A stretch of 64,000 nt of DNA from Rhodohalobacter sp. SW132 (GCF_003390325.1 NZ_QUOK01000003.1:124001-188000), one strand, 5' to 3'. Numbered from the stretch's first letter, positions 1 to 9,659 are shown. Notes: generated by a model not told the origin, from the sequence alone. Numbers and translations are program-made.

Positions 1-25
1 GAGTTTGAAATGTTGGCTGATCCAT

Positions 26-70
26 AAAAGGCTGAGTTTCCGTATTTCCAGTTCCGGGACTCAGCCTTTT
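26..70 (-). terminator. Bidirectional-type intrinsic terminator
   Basis: A 12-bp perfect inverted repeat (AAAAGGCTGAGT at 26-37, ACTCAGCCTTTT at 59-70) encloses a 21-nt loop. The stem starts with an A-run and ends with a T-run, so it can stop transcription from either side. It lies 31 bp beyond the stop of the leucine-rich-repeat lipoprotein gene and closes the minus-strand receptor operon. A gene outside the left edge may share it. Confidence 0.85.
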
Positions 71-101
71 TAATGAATTAATAACAGATTTTTGATGAAG
101 C

Positions 102-905
102 TCAATCTCCGGGATACCCGTCGAGATTGCTGATTTGATCGAGGTATGGCTCGATAGGTGACCAATCCTCAATATCAAGTTGACGAAGATCGAGATCTGC
201 TCCGCCATTTTCTTCGGCTCCGGGTGTGGAATCGAGCAATGCTCCTTCGGCCATCAGTTCACCGAGAACGGTGATATCCGTAACGCCGGTATTCCGCATG
301 TTGATTCTGTGGAGGGATGTCAGCTCGCGAATGGTTGTCATTCCTTCATTCCCAAACGGCACATTTCTCAGAATTGCGGTCTGCAGATTCTCATTTCCGG
401 CAAGCGGACTGATATCCTCGAGGCCGGTCACCGTATTTGCGTTAAAATATGTCAGTGAAGTGTATCCTGAAATTGGTGAGATATCGGTGATTGCGGTATT
501 GTTAAATCGAAGATACTCGATATTTTCAAGATCACTGATCGGCGACAAGTCCGTCACACTGGTGTAGCTAAGTCGAAGAAACGTGAGATTTTCTGCATAC
601 TGCAATCCTGTGAGGTTTGAAATATCACTAAGTTCACCTGAAAAGTCATCGCTTGCATCGATGTTCAGCTCTTCGAGAGTCAGCATCAGCTCTGGCGTGA
701 TATCTTCATCACTATCAATATCGAGGGCCAGCCGGATTTGAGCTTCAAGAAGCCCATCAGGAAACTCCACTAATTCAACTTCATCCGGATCATCGTCATC
801 TGTTGGATCTACGAATACAGGATCATCACTTCCACAGCCTGTAAGAAGGATTGCCAGCATTAACATCAGAAGGCTTAACGTTTTGTAAGTATTTTGTTTC
901 ATCAT
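102..905 (-). CDS. Leucine-rich-repeat lipoprotein
   Basis: This is a 267-residue protein with a lipoprotein signal peptide; the lipobox LLTGC places the lipidated Cys at residue 24. An acidic linker (DPTDDDDPDEVE) follows, then internalin-like leucine-rich repeats over about residues 95-215, with recurring TDLSPI/TDISPI turns every 21-24 residues. LRR domains of this kind bind proteins or sugars at the cell surface; no enzyme motif is visible. Acidic residues after the Cys are typical of surface-exported lipoproteins in Bacteroidota (family knowledge). The start overlaps the stop of the upstream lipoprotein gene (ATG at 903-905 against TGA at 902-904), which indicates translational coupling. 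It is the last gene of the TonB receptor operon. The ligand is unknown. Confidence 0.85.
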   Translation of the reverse strand: MMKQNTYKTLSLLMLMLAILLTGCGSDDPVFVDPTDDDDPDEVELVEFPDGLLEAQIRLALDIDSDEDITPELMLTLEELNIDASDDFSGELSDISNLTGLQYAENLTFLRLSYTSVTDLSPISDLENIEYLRFNNTAITDISPISGYTSLTYFNANTVTGLEDISPLAGNENLQTAILRNVPFGNEGMTTIRELTSLHRINMRNTGVTDITVLGELMAEGALLDSTPGAEENGGADLDLRQLDIEDWSPIEPYLDQISNLDGYPGD

Positions 906-1882
906 TCGTTGATTAGATTATATTTGTAAAGGTTTGGTTGTGTGGTGGAATTCAACGCTTCGCTCAGCGTATAGTAGTTGTAGTCAAGATCAAAGCTGAT
1001 CGCTTCGCCCTGCGGTTCTCCGGCATATGGTGCCTTTACCGGTGTTCGGGAGAGCATCTCGGTCATCGTTTCACCGGGAAGCCGTTCCCAGTAAAAAATC
1101 TCCACCCGGTTTTTAATCAGCACCCTTGATCCATCCCATGCGGATGTGCCTGCGGATGCCTGCCGAAAGGAGAATTCCCCGGCTTTGTAAATCGTATAGG
1201 TTTCATCAATCGGCTGAGGATAGGGAAGCGCATAAAGAACTGAGACAGCTCCTCTTTTTGTGACCAGAAAAATATCATTGGTGTACGGATCTACCAGCAG
1301 GCTCTCTGTATCTTTACTTCCATCGGGATATTGAAACCGGATTCGATCCACATCGATATCTGTCAGATGGATATTCTGGCCGCGGTGAGCTTCTTCGAAC
1401 ACGGGCTCCGGAAATCTGTAAATGCTGTATTCCGGACGCTTTTGATCGTTATCACCCACATCACCAACATAAATGTAGCTTTCACCCTCAACCGGACCGC
1501 CGGATACTTCCATATCTTCCCAGTCGAGATTTATAGTTCCGCCAATTTTGTATCGCGCAACGATTTCACCGGTGGATGCATCAAGCAGAAACAGGGTGTT
1601 TGTATGACCTGAATCATTGTGAGACCAAATCATACCGGGATTTTTCATACTCCATCCCAGACCTGAGGCTTCCGACATAGCAACGGTTCCCATTGTGTCC
1701 GGATACGGATCGTACAGATCGGTGACAGACATGCTGAATGTGCTGTAGTTTGTCGTGAACGGAGTGTGATTTTCCCAGTCGTAATTGTAGGGGAAATCAT
1801 CGGTATCACTAATCAGATCATCACTGCTGCATCCAATAACAAGCAGAATTGTGATGCTTAAGAATGAGGTGAGATATTTCAA
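902..1882 (-). CDS. Lipoprotein, probable beta-propeller
   Basis: Starting at the TTG at 1880-1882 gives 326 residues. The frame is open up to another TTG at 1918, but that codon lies inside a terminator hairpin. The 1882 start has an AAGGA ribosome site just upstream and yields a compact lipoprotein signal with lipobox LVIGC (Cys18), so I prefer it. The body contains motifs such as WSHNDSG, LDWEDMEV and YVGDVGDND, the pattern of a poorly characterised family of secreted propeller-like proteins; I see no catalytic motif that I can name. It is the third gene of the operon led by the TonB-dependent receptor, and its stop overlaps the start of the LRR lipoprotein gene. A role in binding or processing the receptor's substrate is inferred only from position. 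Confidence 0.8.
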   Translation of the reverse strand: MKYLTSFLSITILLVIGCSSDDLISDTDDFPYNYDWENHTPFTTNYSTFSMSVTDLYDPYPDTMGTVAMSEASGLGWSMKNPGMIWSHNDSGHTNTLFLLDASTGEIVARYKIGGTINLDWEDMEVSGGPVEGESYIYVGDVGDNDQKRPEYSIYRFPEPVFEEAHRGQNIHLTDIDVDRIRFQYPDGSKDTESLLVDPYTNDIFLVTKRGAVSVLYALPYPQPIDETYTIYKAGEFSFRQASAGTSAWDGSRVLIKNRVEIFYWERLPGETMTEMLSRTPVKAPYAGEPQGEAISFDLDYNYYTLSEALNSTTQPNLYKYNLINE

Positions 1883-1895
1883 ATTGTCCTTTTTA

Positions 1896-1928
1896 GAAAG
1901 AAAAAGCGGGCCTTTCAACGCCCGCTTT
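1896..1928 (-). terminator. Intra-operon terminator/attenuator
   Basis: On the minus strand a 9-bp stem, AAAGCGGGC paired with GCCCGCTTT (1920-1928 and 1903-1911), has an 8-nt loop and is followed by a T-rich tract. It begins 15 bp after the stop of the beta-helix lipoprotein gene and ends just before the ribosome site of the next gene. It should reduce transcription of the two distal lipoprotein genes relative to the receptor and the beta-helix gene. Confidence 0.7.
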
Positions 1929-1942
1929 ACGGTTAGATTAAA

Positions 1943-3370
1943 TTAGTTGCTCCCGAATGCGCCGAAAAATTCAGACGGTGCAGGCGGATTGAAAGTCATT
2001 GTTCCATCCAGTGTAGTGTAGCTGTCGTGAACAAAATCGAAGTCAGTAAATCCGCCGGTGAGAGCCGGTGAGTCGGCCTGAAGGTGGAAATCCGCATCGG
2101 CCGGAATCGGGTCGATATTCAGGCGCAGCGGATCGGTACCGATTGTGCTGTTACCGCTAAATTCAAAATCTGACGGATCGTAGTTCACGAACATCGGATC
2201 ATTTTCGCCCGGTTCGCCTGTAACGTCAGAATCAGGAATTGGAGTTCTTGGATCGTTGCCAATCAGCCCAACAGAAGAAGTGTTAGTTGATGGATAGAAC
2301 TCATCAACAATCGTTTGAACGCTGCCATAGTACCAGTTGTATCCGTAGTTAATACGTGAGATATCAGGCTCATCTTCACCAGATACCAGTCTGAGGCCGA
2401 ATCGTACGTTTACCTGCAGGTTATTATACACATCACCAAAGCCATCAGATTCATAGTTCAGTCCGGCACCGCGTCCTGGTTCTGCTCTTCGGAAACCTGA
2501 GTTCAGGATGGTATTATTGTAGAAGTTGGTATGAGCCCTGCCGCGTTCGCCCGGCCCGGTGTCAGCTGTTTTCAGGCAATTCGTAGCAACATTGTAGCAA
2601 AGGTTGAAAGCAAAGTCGCCGCTTGTTGCTGCTTTGATGTTTACCACATCGCCGCCGGTACCGCCAATCACTTCAAAAGTGTTATGGGTCATGAGAGTTT
2701 TACCGCCATTCGTACGAATCCCATCATCAGGGGTAAAAGCAATTCTTGAGTGCTGAAGTACAAATATACCGTCTTGTCGTTCACCATCTTCGCGCACAAA
2801 ATAGATTGCGTAGCTGGCATCACCTGCGTCCAGTTCACCACCGCCGCCGGTTACAGGCTGTGCCATCGCGTTTTCTTCGCGGGTTGTTCCCCCGGCGTGC
2901 AGAATATCTGTGTACTGAATCACAAGATCGCCGGTAGTTATCGTTCCGATAACGCCGCCCCAAAGCTGACCAATTCCATTATTTTTGGGAGAGTTGATCA
3001 GATCATCAGATGCTGTAAGCGTTACACGCGCACCTTCTTCACCCAGAATGTAAAGTGAACCAAACACTTCAATAAACCAGGCTTCACCATTTTCTCCTTC
3101 CTGGAATTCAAGCGTTACACCTGCAGGAATGGTTACGGTTTCGCCCTCTGGCACATAAAGATCTCCGGTTACTTCATACAGTTCGGCCTCTTCGAAGGTG
3201 AGTTCTGTCATGTCTCCTGAAATACCGCTGGTCTCCTCAACAGGATCCCCGTTGTCTTCATCGCCGTTATCAATGTCAGGTCCTACTGAATTATCGTCAC
3301 TGCAGGAAACAGCAGCAAAAGCAATAATCAAGGCCATCATCAAAGATGTTAAAAGATTTCGTTTTTTCAT
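1943..3370 (-). CDS. Beta-helix lipoprotein paired with TonB receptor
   Basis: The frame is open to 3487, but the ATG at 3368-3370 opens a good lipoprotein signal (MKKRNLLTSLMM..., lipobox AAVSC, Cys23), giving 475 residues. The upstream extension would overlap the receptor gene. After an acidic linker, residues about 50-330 show the short strand-turn repeats of a right-handed parallel beta-helix, with Asn-rich ladders such as THNTF and YNNTILNSG. Similar lipoproteins are commonly encoded next to TonB-dependent receptors in this phylum and are thought to act as surface partners. The gene follows the receptor after 49 bp, and an intrinsic hairpin lies just after its stop. No pectate-lyase or other catalytic signature is visible, so the substrate cannot be named. 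Confidence 0.8.
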   Translation of the reverse strand: MKKRNLLTSLMMALIIAFAAVSCSDDNSVGPDIDNGDEDNGDPVEETSGISGDMTELTFEEAELYEVTGDLYVPEGETVTIPAGVTLEFQEGENGEAWFIEVFGSLYILGEEGARVTLTASDDLINSPKNNGIGQLWGGVIGTITTGDLVIQYTDILHAGGTTREENAMAQPVTGGGGELDAGDASYAIYFVREDGERQDGIFVLQHSRIAFTPDDGIRTNGGKTLMTHNTFEVIGGTGGDVVNIKAATSGDFAFNLCYNVATNCLKTADTGPGERGRAHTNFYNNTILNSGFRRAEPGRGAGLNYESDGFGDVYNNLQVNVRFGLRLVSGEDEPDISRINYGYNWYYGSVQTIVDEFYPSTNTSSVGLIGNDPRTPIPDSDVTGEPGENDPMFVNYDPSDFEFSGNSTIGTDPLRLNIDPIPADADFHLQADSPALTGGFTDFDFVHDSYTTLDGTMTFNPPAPSEFFGAFGSN

Positions 3371-3419
3371 GTGTTGTCTGTTTGAATTATGAATTATGAT
3401 TTTTGATTTGAGTTTTGCG

Positions 3420-6224
3420 TTAGCTGGATTGAAAGTTGTATCGAATGCCCACCCTGTAGGATTGCCCGAATAGATCCCGTCGCACAAACCCTACATTTGT
3501 TGGATCGGTTTGATAGGGATAGGGATCATCAGGCACGGCCAGCGGCTTATTCACATAAAGCTGGTATGGAGTGTTAAGCAGGTTATTTGCTTTCACAAAA
3601 AGAGTTAAGCCGCTGTTAAACCCTTTTTCGAGTGAGACATCCATCTGGGTCATCGGGCGCATATAGTGGTCTGCCTCATAAAACGGGGAAACAAAAGCGA
3701 TACGCTCCCCTGTGTAATTAAATACAAGCTGGGCGTCGAACTGACGAGCCTGGTCTTTAAACAGCAAGCTAATATTCCCAACGTGGTCAGATTGTCCCTG
3801 CAGTGGACGGGTTTGATTGACCAGTGATCGGGACCAGTCCTGATTGATCACAATTTTGTTGGTTGTAATTTCTGACTGAGTAAATGTGTAGTTCATCCGA
3901 ACCCCGAATCGGTTGAAATACTTTGTGAGATCGAACTCCACTCCAAAATTGACCGCATCATCAAAATTCTGCGGAAGGATACGGTTGGTTCTCGGGCTTT
4001 CTTCTGCGCTTTGAACCTGTGGAAAACCATATTCAATCGGGTCAATAATCCGCTTATAGAAAACACCGACTAATAACTGGTCTACGCTCGATGGAAAAAA
4101 CTCATACCGCAGATCGGCGTTATGCCCGATGGATGGCTTCAGGTCAGCGTTACCGCGCTCACTATAAAATGAATCCCCGCCGCCGGCACTTCGAATCGTG
4201 GGTACAATCTCATAAAATCCAGGCCGGCTGATCGCTTTATAGTAGTTTGCTTTCACGTTGGTGCGATCCGATAGCGGAAGCTTCAAACTGAAGGATGGGA
4301 AAAGATTCAGATACTCCTGTTCCTGGCTCAGTTCCGTATCATTTGAGGCTGCAGAGAGAGGGTTGATTTCATAGGATTGGTATGTCTGTTCTGCGCGAAC
4401 GCCCAATTGCAGCTGTGTGCCTGAAAAATTCAGAATTGAGGTGATGTAGGCACTGTAGATGTCTTCTGCTGCATCATATACAAGATTACTGCGATCTCCG
4501 CTGCCCCGCGGATTAGCCATTGAAGCAAAGGATACGTCTCCAAAATCGTCCCAGTCTGTGCCCCGAAACTGACCAAAAATCTGGGAATAGTTGTAGTAGT
4601 TGTAATAGTTATCCCGTTCCTTATTTCGGACAACACCTCCAAATTTCAACTTTGATCCACTGCTCAGAGCATCCAGGTTGTAGGTGAAATCAACGTAAAG
4701 TGAGAGATCGTTATCACGGTTGCGTTCCCAGGCACGCGAATTCCGTTCTCCCTGGAAATAGACAATCTCATTCGTTACCTGATCCAGATCGGTATCGAAC
4801 TGACCGGCCCTGGAAAACACCCCATCATCCGGGCGATCGTTTTCTGCGACTGAATACACCGCGTTCCATTCCAGGTTCAAGTTCCTAAACAGACCGTGAG
4901 TACCTCCAAGATCTGCGGTTGTGATATCCTGGTAGATGTTGCTGAATCGTGTAATTGGGTAGACCGCATAATTCTGTGTAGAAACAAAACTCTCTCTTCT
5001 CACCTGATCCCGCACTCTGAATTCATCAAGCAGATATTTACCCAGGTACAAATCAATCGTATGATTCTCGCTGATGTTAAAATCCAGCTTACCATGAACA
5101 GCCATTCTTCGCATTTGTGAGCTTGTTTCGCGCTCAATCAGCTGGTTCATGATCAGCGGGTTTCCTTCACGAAAATTGACGGAAGGATCATAGAAGTAAT
5201 TTGAAACAGGCTTGTAGGAGTTTTGAAAGCTTGCTCCTGCCATTATGCCCAGTCGGTTGCCAAAAATCCGGTTACCATAGGTAGCACTTGCCATCAGATC
5301 CGGCAACGGGGTTTTATGATCCATAATCATGTTTTCCACTGGAAAATCATCCGGTGTTGCCCTGTAATCTTCTCCGTGAATCTCCCTGGGTGACCGCATC
5401 TGCAGATTGGATCGGTCGTACGTGGCAAATTTATCCTTTAAGTTGAGATGATTGTAGCCAAACTGTAGATCGGCATCCAGAAACTTTTTGAAGGGAGCAT
5501 CCCTCATCACCATGTTCACGGTTCCGCCTATCGCATCTGCTTCCATATCGGCTGTCAGCGATTTTGATACTTCCAGTCTTTCAAGAAAAACGGCTGGAAA
5601 AATATCAAGCGGTACAAACCGGTTTTCGTTATCCGGAGATGGAATTTTAATTCCGTTTACCAGCGTGTTGTTGTACCGCTTGTCCATCCCCCGCACAATA
5701 GCGTATTGAGGCTCTCCGCTTGAATTACGCTCGATGGACAGTCCCGACACTCTCTGAATCACATTTGCAACCGTGATGTCGGGTGACAGTTGTATCTGCC
5801 GGGCAGATACGATGTTGGTAACATTTACAGCCTGCCTCTCCAGTAATCTTGCCTGGGTATCTGTCCCCCGGTTATCCCCCATAACAACGACTTCAGCGAG
5901 CATCTGCTCATCAGGCCTCAGCTCAAAATCTCTCCGGATCCGGGAATCTGATTCAGAAACTGATATTTCAGCTTCATGGGTAACATATCCCAGGTAAGAA
6001 ACTCTCAGGCGGTAATTGCCCTGTTCTAAGTTTCTGATTGTGTAACTGCCATCAAGCCCTGATGCAGCCTGTCGTGATTCGCCACTATCATTATGTACTA
6101 CTGATATATGAGCACCAATTAACAATTCGCCATTCTGGGCATCGGTAACCGTGCCGTGCAATTCTGTGGCATATGCATTCAAAGCAAATAAGAAGAATGT
6201 TGTAACTGATAATATAAATCTCAT
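3420..6224 (-). CDS. TonB-dependent outer-membrane receptor
   Basis: This 934-residue protein has a cleavable signal peptide (about 1-20), a carboxypeptidase-regulatory-like beta-sandwich (about 22-105: LHGTVTDAQNGELLIGAHIS), a plug domain (about 125-245, with RVSGLSIERNSSGEPQYAIV and GGTVNMVMR) and a long beta-barrel ending in the aromatic strand RVGIRYNFQSS. Such receptors import a bound ligand into the periplasm using TonB-ExbB-ExbD energy. It heads an operon with three lipoproteins, a receptor plus surface lipoprotein arrangement. No SusD homologue, sigma or anti-sigma gene is adjacent, so I cannot assign a glycan, siderophore or other substrate. Transcription starts from the 265-bp divergent region shared with the S9 peptidase. 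Confidence 0.95.
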   Translation of the reverse strand: MRFILSVTTFFLFALNAYATELHGTVTDAQNGELLIGAHISVVHNDSGESRQAASGLDGSYTIRNLEQGNYRLRVSYLGYVTHEAEISVSESDSRIRRDFELRPDEQMLAEVVVMGDNRGTDTQARLLERQAVNVTNIVSARQIQLSPDITVANVIQRVSGLSIERNSSGEPQYAIVRGMDKRYNNTLVNGIKIPSPDNENRFVPLDIFPAVFLERLEVSKSLTADMEADAIGGTVNMVMRDAPFKKFLDADLQFGYNHLNLKDKFATYDRSNLQMRSPREIHGEDYRATPDDFPVENMIMDHKTPLPDLMASATYGNRIFGNRLGIMAGASFQNSYKPVSNYFYDPSVNFREGNPLIMNQLIERETSSQMRRMAVHGKLDFNISENHTIDLYLGKYLLDEFRVRDQVRRESFVSTQNYAVYPITRFSNIYQDITTADLGGTHGLFRNLNLEWNAVYSVAENDRPDDGVFSRAGQFDTDLDQVTNEIVYFQGERNSRAWERNRDNDLSLYVDFTYNLDALSSGSKLKFGGVVRNKERDNYYNYYNYSQIFGQFRGTDWDDFGDVSFASMANPRGSGDRSNLVYDAAEDIYSAYITSILNFSGTQLQLGVRAEQTYQSYEINPLSAASNDTELSQEQEYLNLFPSFSLKLPLSDRTNVKANYYKAISRPGFYEIVPTIRSAGGGDSFYSERGNADLKPSIGHNADLRYEFFPSSVDQLLVGVFYKRIIDPIEYGFPQVQSAEESPRTNRILPQNFDDAVNFGVEFDLTKYFNRFGVRMNYTFTQSEITTNKIVINQDWSRSLVNQTRPLQGQSDHVGNISLLFKDQARQFDAQLVFNYTGERIAFVSPFYEADHYMRPMTQMDVSLEKGFNSGLTLFVKANNLLNTPYQLYVNKPLAVPDDPYPYQTDPTNVGFVRRDLFGQSYRVGIRYNFQSS

Positions 6225-6489
6225 GAAACGTACTTAGATTAAATTCAACTGAGCTGGAACTGATCGTTTTCATGAGACAAGATCCTCGTGTTATGTTACC
6301 AAACAATTAATTCGCTGTTACGATACTATGAGGTTGCTGTGCACTCGTGATTGCATTGAGATGAGACATTCACTCTTGTTGCAAGAGTCTTAAAAATGTT
6401 GTAAAACAGGTAGAATCAATAAATATCTATTTTTAAGGCAATCAGTCATCAATTACCTTACAGCTCCATTTTAACTTTTCAGATGCTTT
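6225..6489. promoter_or_regulatory. Divergent promoter region
   Basis: This 265-bp AT-rich region separates the divergently transcribed receptor operon and S9 peptidase gene, so it must hold both promoters. The only clear symmetrical element is a 7-bp inverted repeat with a 3-nt gap (ACTCTTG at 6372-6378, CAAGAGT at 6382-6388), which could be an operator. Precise -33/-7 boxes cannot be assigned with confidence. Confidence 0.4.
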
Positions 6490-8574
6490 ATGACGAAACT
6501 ATCACAAATCTTACTGCTGCTTTTTATTTCCACATTTTGTTTAACCTTCTACCTTCACGCCCAAACCGGTATTCAGCCCGAAGATTACTATAAAACTGTA
6601 TTTGTAGGCAGCTCGGAGATCTCCCCGAATGGAGATTTGATCGCGTTTACCAAAACTGTTGTGAAAGAGGAGGATAACAGCCGTCATACCGAAGTGTGGA
6701 TGCAGAAAATTCGAAATGGCCGTGCCGATGGAGAGCCGTTTCGTTTTACAGATCCTTCGGTTCAGTCTTCTAACCCGCAGTGGTCACCTGATGGAGAGCT
6801 TTTGAGTATTCAATCGCGGCGAGGTGATGATTCTAACACGGTCCGGTTTATCCGCGTGACGGCTCCGGGTGGTGAAGCATTCCAGATTGAGGGACTCGAT
6901 CAGACCCCGGTGTGGTCACCCGATGGCGAAAAAATCGCCTTTACCCGTGTACCTAAAGATCAGGAAGTGGAAGAAGATCGCTCAGGATGGATCGCACCCG
7001 ATGCCATCACCACCACGCTCGACTCCGCCCGGTTTGATGGCCGTGTAATCACGCAGATGCGCTATAAAAGTGATGGCCGGTCAAGCTGGCTTCCCCATCC
7101 ATCCGTAAATCCAAAACGTCAGCTTCATATCATCTCTGCTGATGGCGGTGAACCGGAAATTATTACTGATCTCCCCTATCATGTCGGGCAAATTGAATGG
7201 TCAGCCGACGGCTCAAGAATTTACTTTTCCGGTGATCCTGAGGAGGATGATGAATACAACACCGATCTTACAAGGAATTTGTATGTAACAGATCTGGAAA
7301 GTGGTGAGACAACAATACTTATTGAGATGGATGGGAATCAATCATCTCCTCAGATATCTGAAAATGGGTCCTACCTTGCATTCAGCCATACCGAGGAGCG
7401 TGGTGCTGAGACTGATGTGATGGTTGTTCAAATTGGCAATGATGGAATGCCTGCTGGCGAGATTGCCAATCTTACATCCGACTGGGATTTGAGTCCGGGG
7501 AATATCCACTGGACACCCAACAACCGCACCGTTCGATTTACAGCGCAAATTCGCGGAAACAACCATCTCTTTGAGGTCAATCACTCTGGCGGTGACGTTC
7601 GCCAGGTCACCCTGGGTGACCGGCGGCTGAGTTCCATTTCAACCACTTCTGATGGACGATATATGGCCTACACATCAACAGATGCCACTACACCGGATGA
7701 ACTTTTTATCAGCCGAAATAACGGGAACCAGGAAGTTCAGCTTTCGCGGTTTAATGAGGAGTGGATGGCAGATCGTTCCATCAACCCGGCTGAACAAATC
7801 ACGTGGACGGTAGAGGATGGAACTGAAATTGAAGGCTGGGTGATTAAACCGGTTGGACATGAAGAAGGAGAAAGTTACCCGATGATTCTTAAAATTCACG
7901 GCGGGCCTCACTCCTATTACGGCAATACCTGGTTCCAGACATTTCACGTACTCTCCGCCTCCGGATTTTTCGTTTTCTATCCCAACCCGAGAGGTTCTTC
8001 TTCATATGGACACGAATTCACGTACGCAACAAAAGAACAGTGGGGTTTGATGGACGAAGAAGATTTCATGACCGGACTGGATGCCGTGTTCGAAAAATAT
8101 CCGGATGTGGACCCTGAACGTGTTGGTGTTTCCGGCGGAAGTTATGGCGGCTTTATGACCAACTGGCTTACCGCTCGTTTTCCCGATCGTTTCGCGGCAG
8201 CCAACACCAGCCGGTCAATTTCGAACTGGAAGAGCTGGTACGGGGCATCAGATGCCCAGGGTCTCACTGAGTTTGAATTCGGGGGTGCTCCATGGGAAGA
8301 GCGTGAACTCTATCGTGAACTCTCACCCATCAACTATGTGGAAAATGTAACGGCCCCTACGCTGATCATCCACAGTGAGGAAGACTGGAGAACTCCGGTT
8401 GCCGATGCCGAACAGTGGTACATCTCCCTGAAAAAGATGGAAGTGCCGGTTGAGTTTATACGCTATCCCCGATCATCGCACGGACTCTCCAGAACCGGAG
8501 AACCCTGGTTATTGGTAGATCGTCTGGAGCGAATTCGAAGCTGGTTTGATTATTGGTTAAACGAAGAGAATTAA
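6490..8574 (+). CDS. S9 family prolyl-oligopeptidase-type peptidase
   Basis: This 694-residue secreted serine peptidase has a signal peptide (1 to about 24, ending HAQ), an N-terminal seven-bladed propeller with WSPDG/WSADG blade motifs (about 30-430), and a C-terminal alpha/beta-hydrolase domain. The catalytic triad is visible: Ser551 in GVSGGSYGGF, Asp632 in SEEDWRTP and His664 in RSSHGL. The family releases di- or tripeptides or acyl-amino acids from short peptides in the periplasm. It fits with the M28, S41 and gamma-glutamyltransferase enzymes elsewhere in the window as part of peptide scavenging. It is monocistronic as far as can be seen, divergent from the TonB receptor operon. Confidence 0.93.
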   Translation: MTKLSQILLLLFISTFCLTFYLHAQTGIQPEDYYKTVFVGSSEISPNGDLIAFTKTVVKEEDNSRHTEVWMQKIRNGRADGEPFRFTDPSVQSSNPQWSPDGELLSIQSRRGDDSNTVRFIRVTAPGGEAFQIEGLDQTPVWSPDGEKIAFTRVPKDQEVEEDRSGWIAPDAITTTLDSARFDGRVITQMRYKSDGRSSWLPHPSVNPKRQLHIISADGGEPEIITDLPYHVGQIEWSADGSRIYFSGDPEEDDEYNTDLTRNLYVTDLESGETTILIEMDGNQSSPQISENGSYLAFSHTEERGAETDVMVVQIGNDGMPAGEIANLTSDWDLSPGNIHWTPNNRTVRFTAQIRGNNHLFEVNHSGGDVRQVTLGDRRLSSISTTSDGRYMAYTSTDATTPDELFISRNNGNQEVQLSRFNEEWMADRSINPAEQITWTVEDGTEIEGWVIKPVGHEEGESYPMILKIHGGPHSYYGNTWFQTFHVLSASGFFVFYPNPRGSSSYGHEFTYATKEQWGLMDEEDFMTGLDAVFEKYPDVDPERVGVSGGSYGGFMTNWLTARFPDRFAAANTSRSISNWKSWYGASDAQGLTEFEFGGAPWEERELYRELSPINYVENVTAPTLIIHSEEDWRTPVADAEQWYISLKKMEVPVEFIRYPRSSHGLSRTGEPWLLVDRLERIRSWFDYWLNEEN

Positions 8575-9044
8575 TGAATAAGGCATGCGAAGACTTTTGA
8601 GACTTCACATGTCTTAAAGACTGATTCTTTTAATGAATTAGTTAGCTATCCAAAATAATTACAGTACCATCGGTGCGGCATGTCCGGTGTGCCGCACCTA
8701 AGAGGAGCTGATTTCACCCCTGGAATGGTGAATATCATTCCATCAACTAGAAAATTGTCATCCTCTTCCGAAGGAATCACTTTGTGTGAATAGCGAAGAG
8801 GATGAACCTACACGTGTTTATTTGACTCAATTAATCAATAGTTAACCTCGAATTCACTCCTTTTCATCCCCCATTGCCCTCCGTCAGCTGAAGGGACACT
8901 CAATAATTAGCTATTATCTCGAACTCGGGATAGTAGGTACTCTGATCCATACATGTGTAGTATCAACAGCACTTTTACTCCAGAACTGATACTTGCGGAT
9001 CAGTTTGATAAACTAAGTGATGAATATGCAACAACCCTGCAGCC
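8575..9044. other. Intergenic region with hairpins
   Basis: I see no gene in this 470-bp stretch. It carries a strong GC-rich hairpin (GGTGCGGCA at 8672-8680, TGCCGCACC at 8690-8698) without a T-run, a small inverted repeat (TGGAATG at 8721-8727, CATTCCA at 8736-8742), and the longer palindromic element listed separately at 8758-8805. Confidence 0.5.
8758..8805. repeat. Palindromic intergenic element
   Basis: A perfect 11-bp inverted repeat (TCATCCTCTTC at 8758-8768, GAAGAGGATGA at 8795-8805) flanks a 26-nt loop containing GAAGGAATC. The pattern resembles the GTCATCCT...GAAGGAT type of short intergenic palindromes found in many genomes of this group. It is not followed by a T-run, so it is unlikely to be a simple terminator. 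Confidence 0.5.
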
Positions 9045-9659
9045 ATGTTTAATGAACTAGAAAGAACTTTTGAAGCGAAAATCTATTGGTTAATTCTGGC
9101 GGGCGGGCTGTTTTTTATGGCTGGTTGTGATGCGATTACAAACCCGTTTGGCAGTTCAGGTAATTCTTCTGGCGACTGGCTTCTGGGATCAGGGTACCTG
9201 CCTTACGGAATCGAACTTACGCTGGATCTGCCTGAGAAGGTTGAAAAGGGAGAATCGGTACCACTGAAACTGACCATCCGAAACAGCACCAAAAACGATA
9301 TTGAATTACGTTACAGAGAATATCGGAGGAATTTCGGTATTGAAGACGGAGATAGTGGTGAACTGGTCTGGTCATCAGAAATGATAAATCCGGTACTTCT
9401 AATGTACAAGACCCCCCTAATCACTCTTGAGGCGGGAGAAGAGATCACGTATGAAGAGGAGTGGAATCAAACCTTCGGAGAATACAGAGATAAATATGAG
9501 CCGGGTTCTCAGCAGCACAGAAGAAATGATGATCAAGTTGGTAAACAGGTGCAAGCCGGCACGTATAGAGTATATGGTCTGCTCTATTTTGGCATTAAAG
9601 GTGCCGGCAACGAACAAGACTTCCACACCCGGCCCCACACTATAACCATAGTTGAATGA
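9045..9659 (+). CDS. Lipoprotein with BsuPI-like domain
   Basis: A 204-residue protein whose N-terminus has a hydrophobic stretch and lipobox FMAGC (Cys28). The mature part resembles the BsuPI (intracellular proteinase inhibitor) beta-sandwich family: an LTIRNSTKNDIEL strand pair, an acidic turn ending ELVWSS, a GEEITYEEEWNQ strand and a terminal QAGTYRVYGLLYFG. BsuPI domains are often found as stand-alone exported modules, and inhibition of a protease is demonstrated for only a few. The gene stands alone, with 470 bp of empty DNA before it and 122 bp before the next lipoprotein gene. The family call is from motif spacing and should be read as probable. Confidence 0.65.
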   Translation: MFNELERTFEAKIYWLILAGGLFFMAGCDAITNPFGSSGNSSGDWLLGSGYLPYGIELTLDLPEKVEKGESVPLKLTIRNSTKNDIELRYREYRRNFGIEDGDSGELVWSSEMINPVLLMYKTPLITLEAGEEITYEEEWNQTFGEYRDKYEPGSQQHRRNDDQVGKQVQAGTYRVYGLLYFGIKGAGNEQDFHTRPHTITIVE

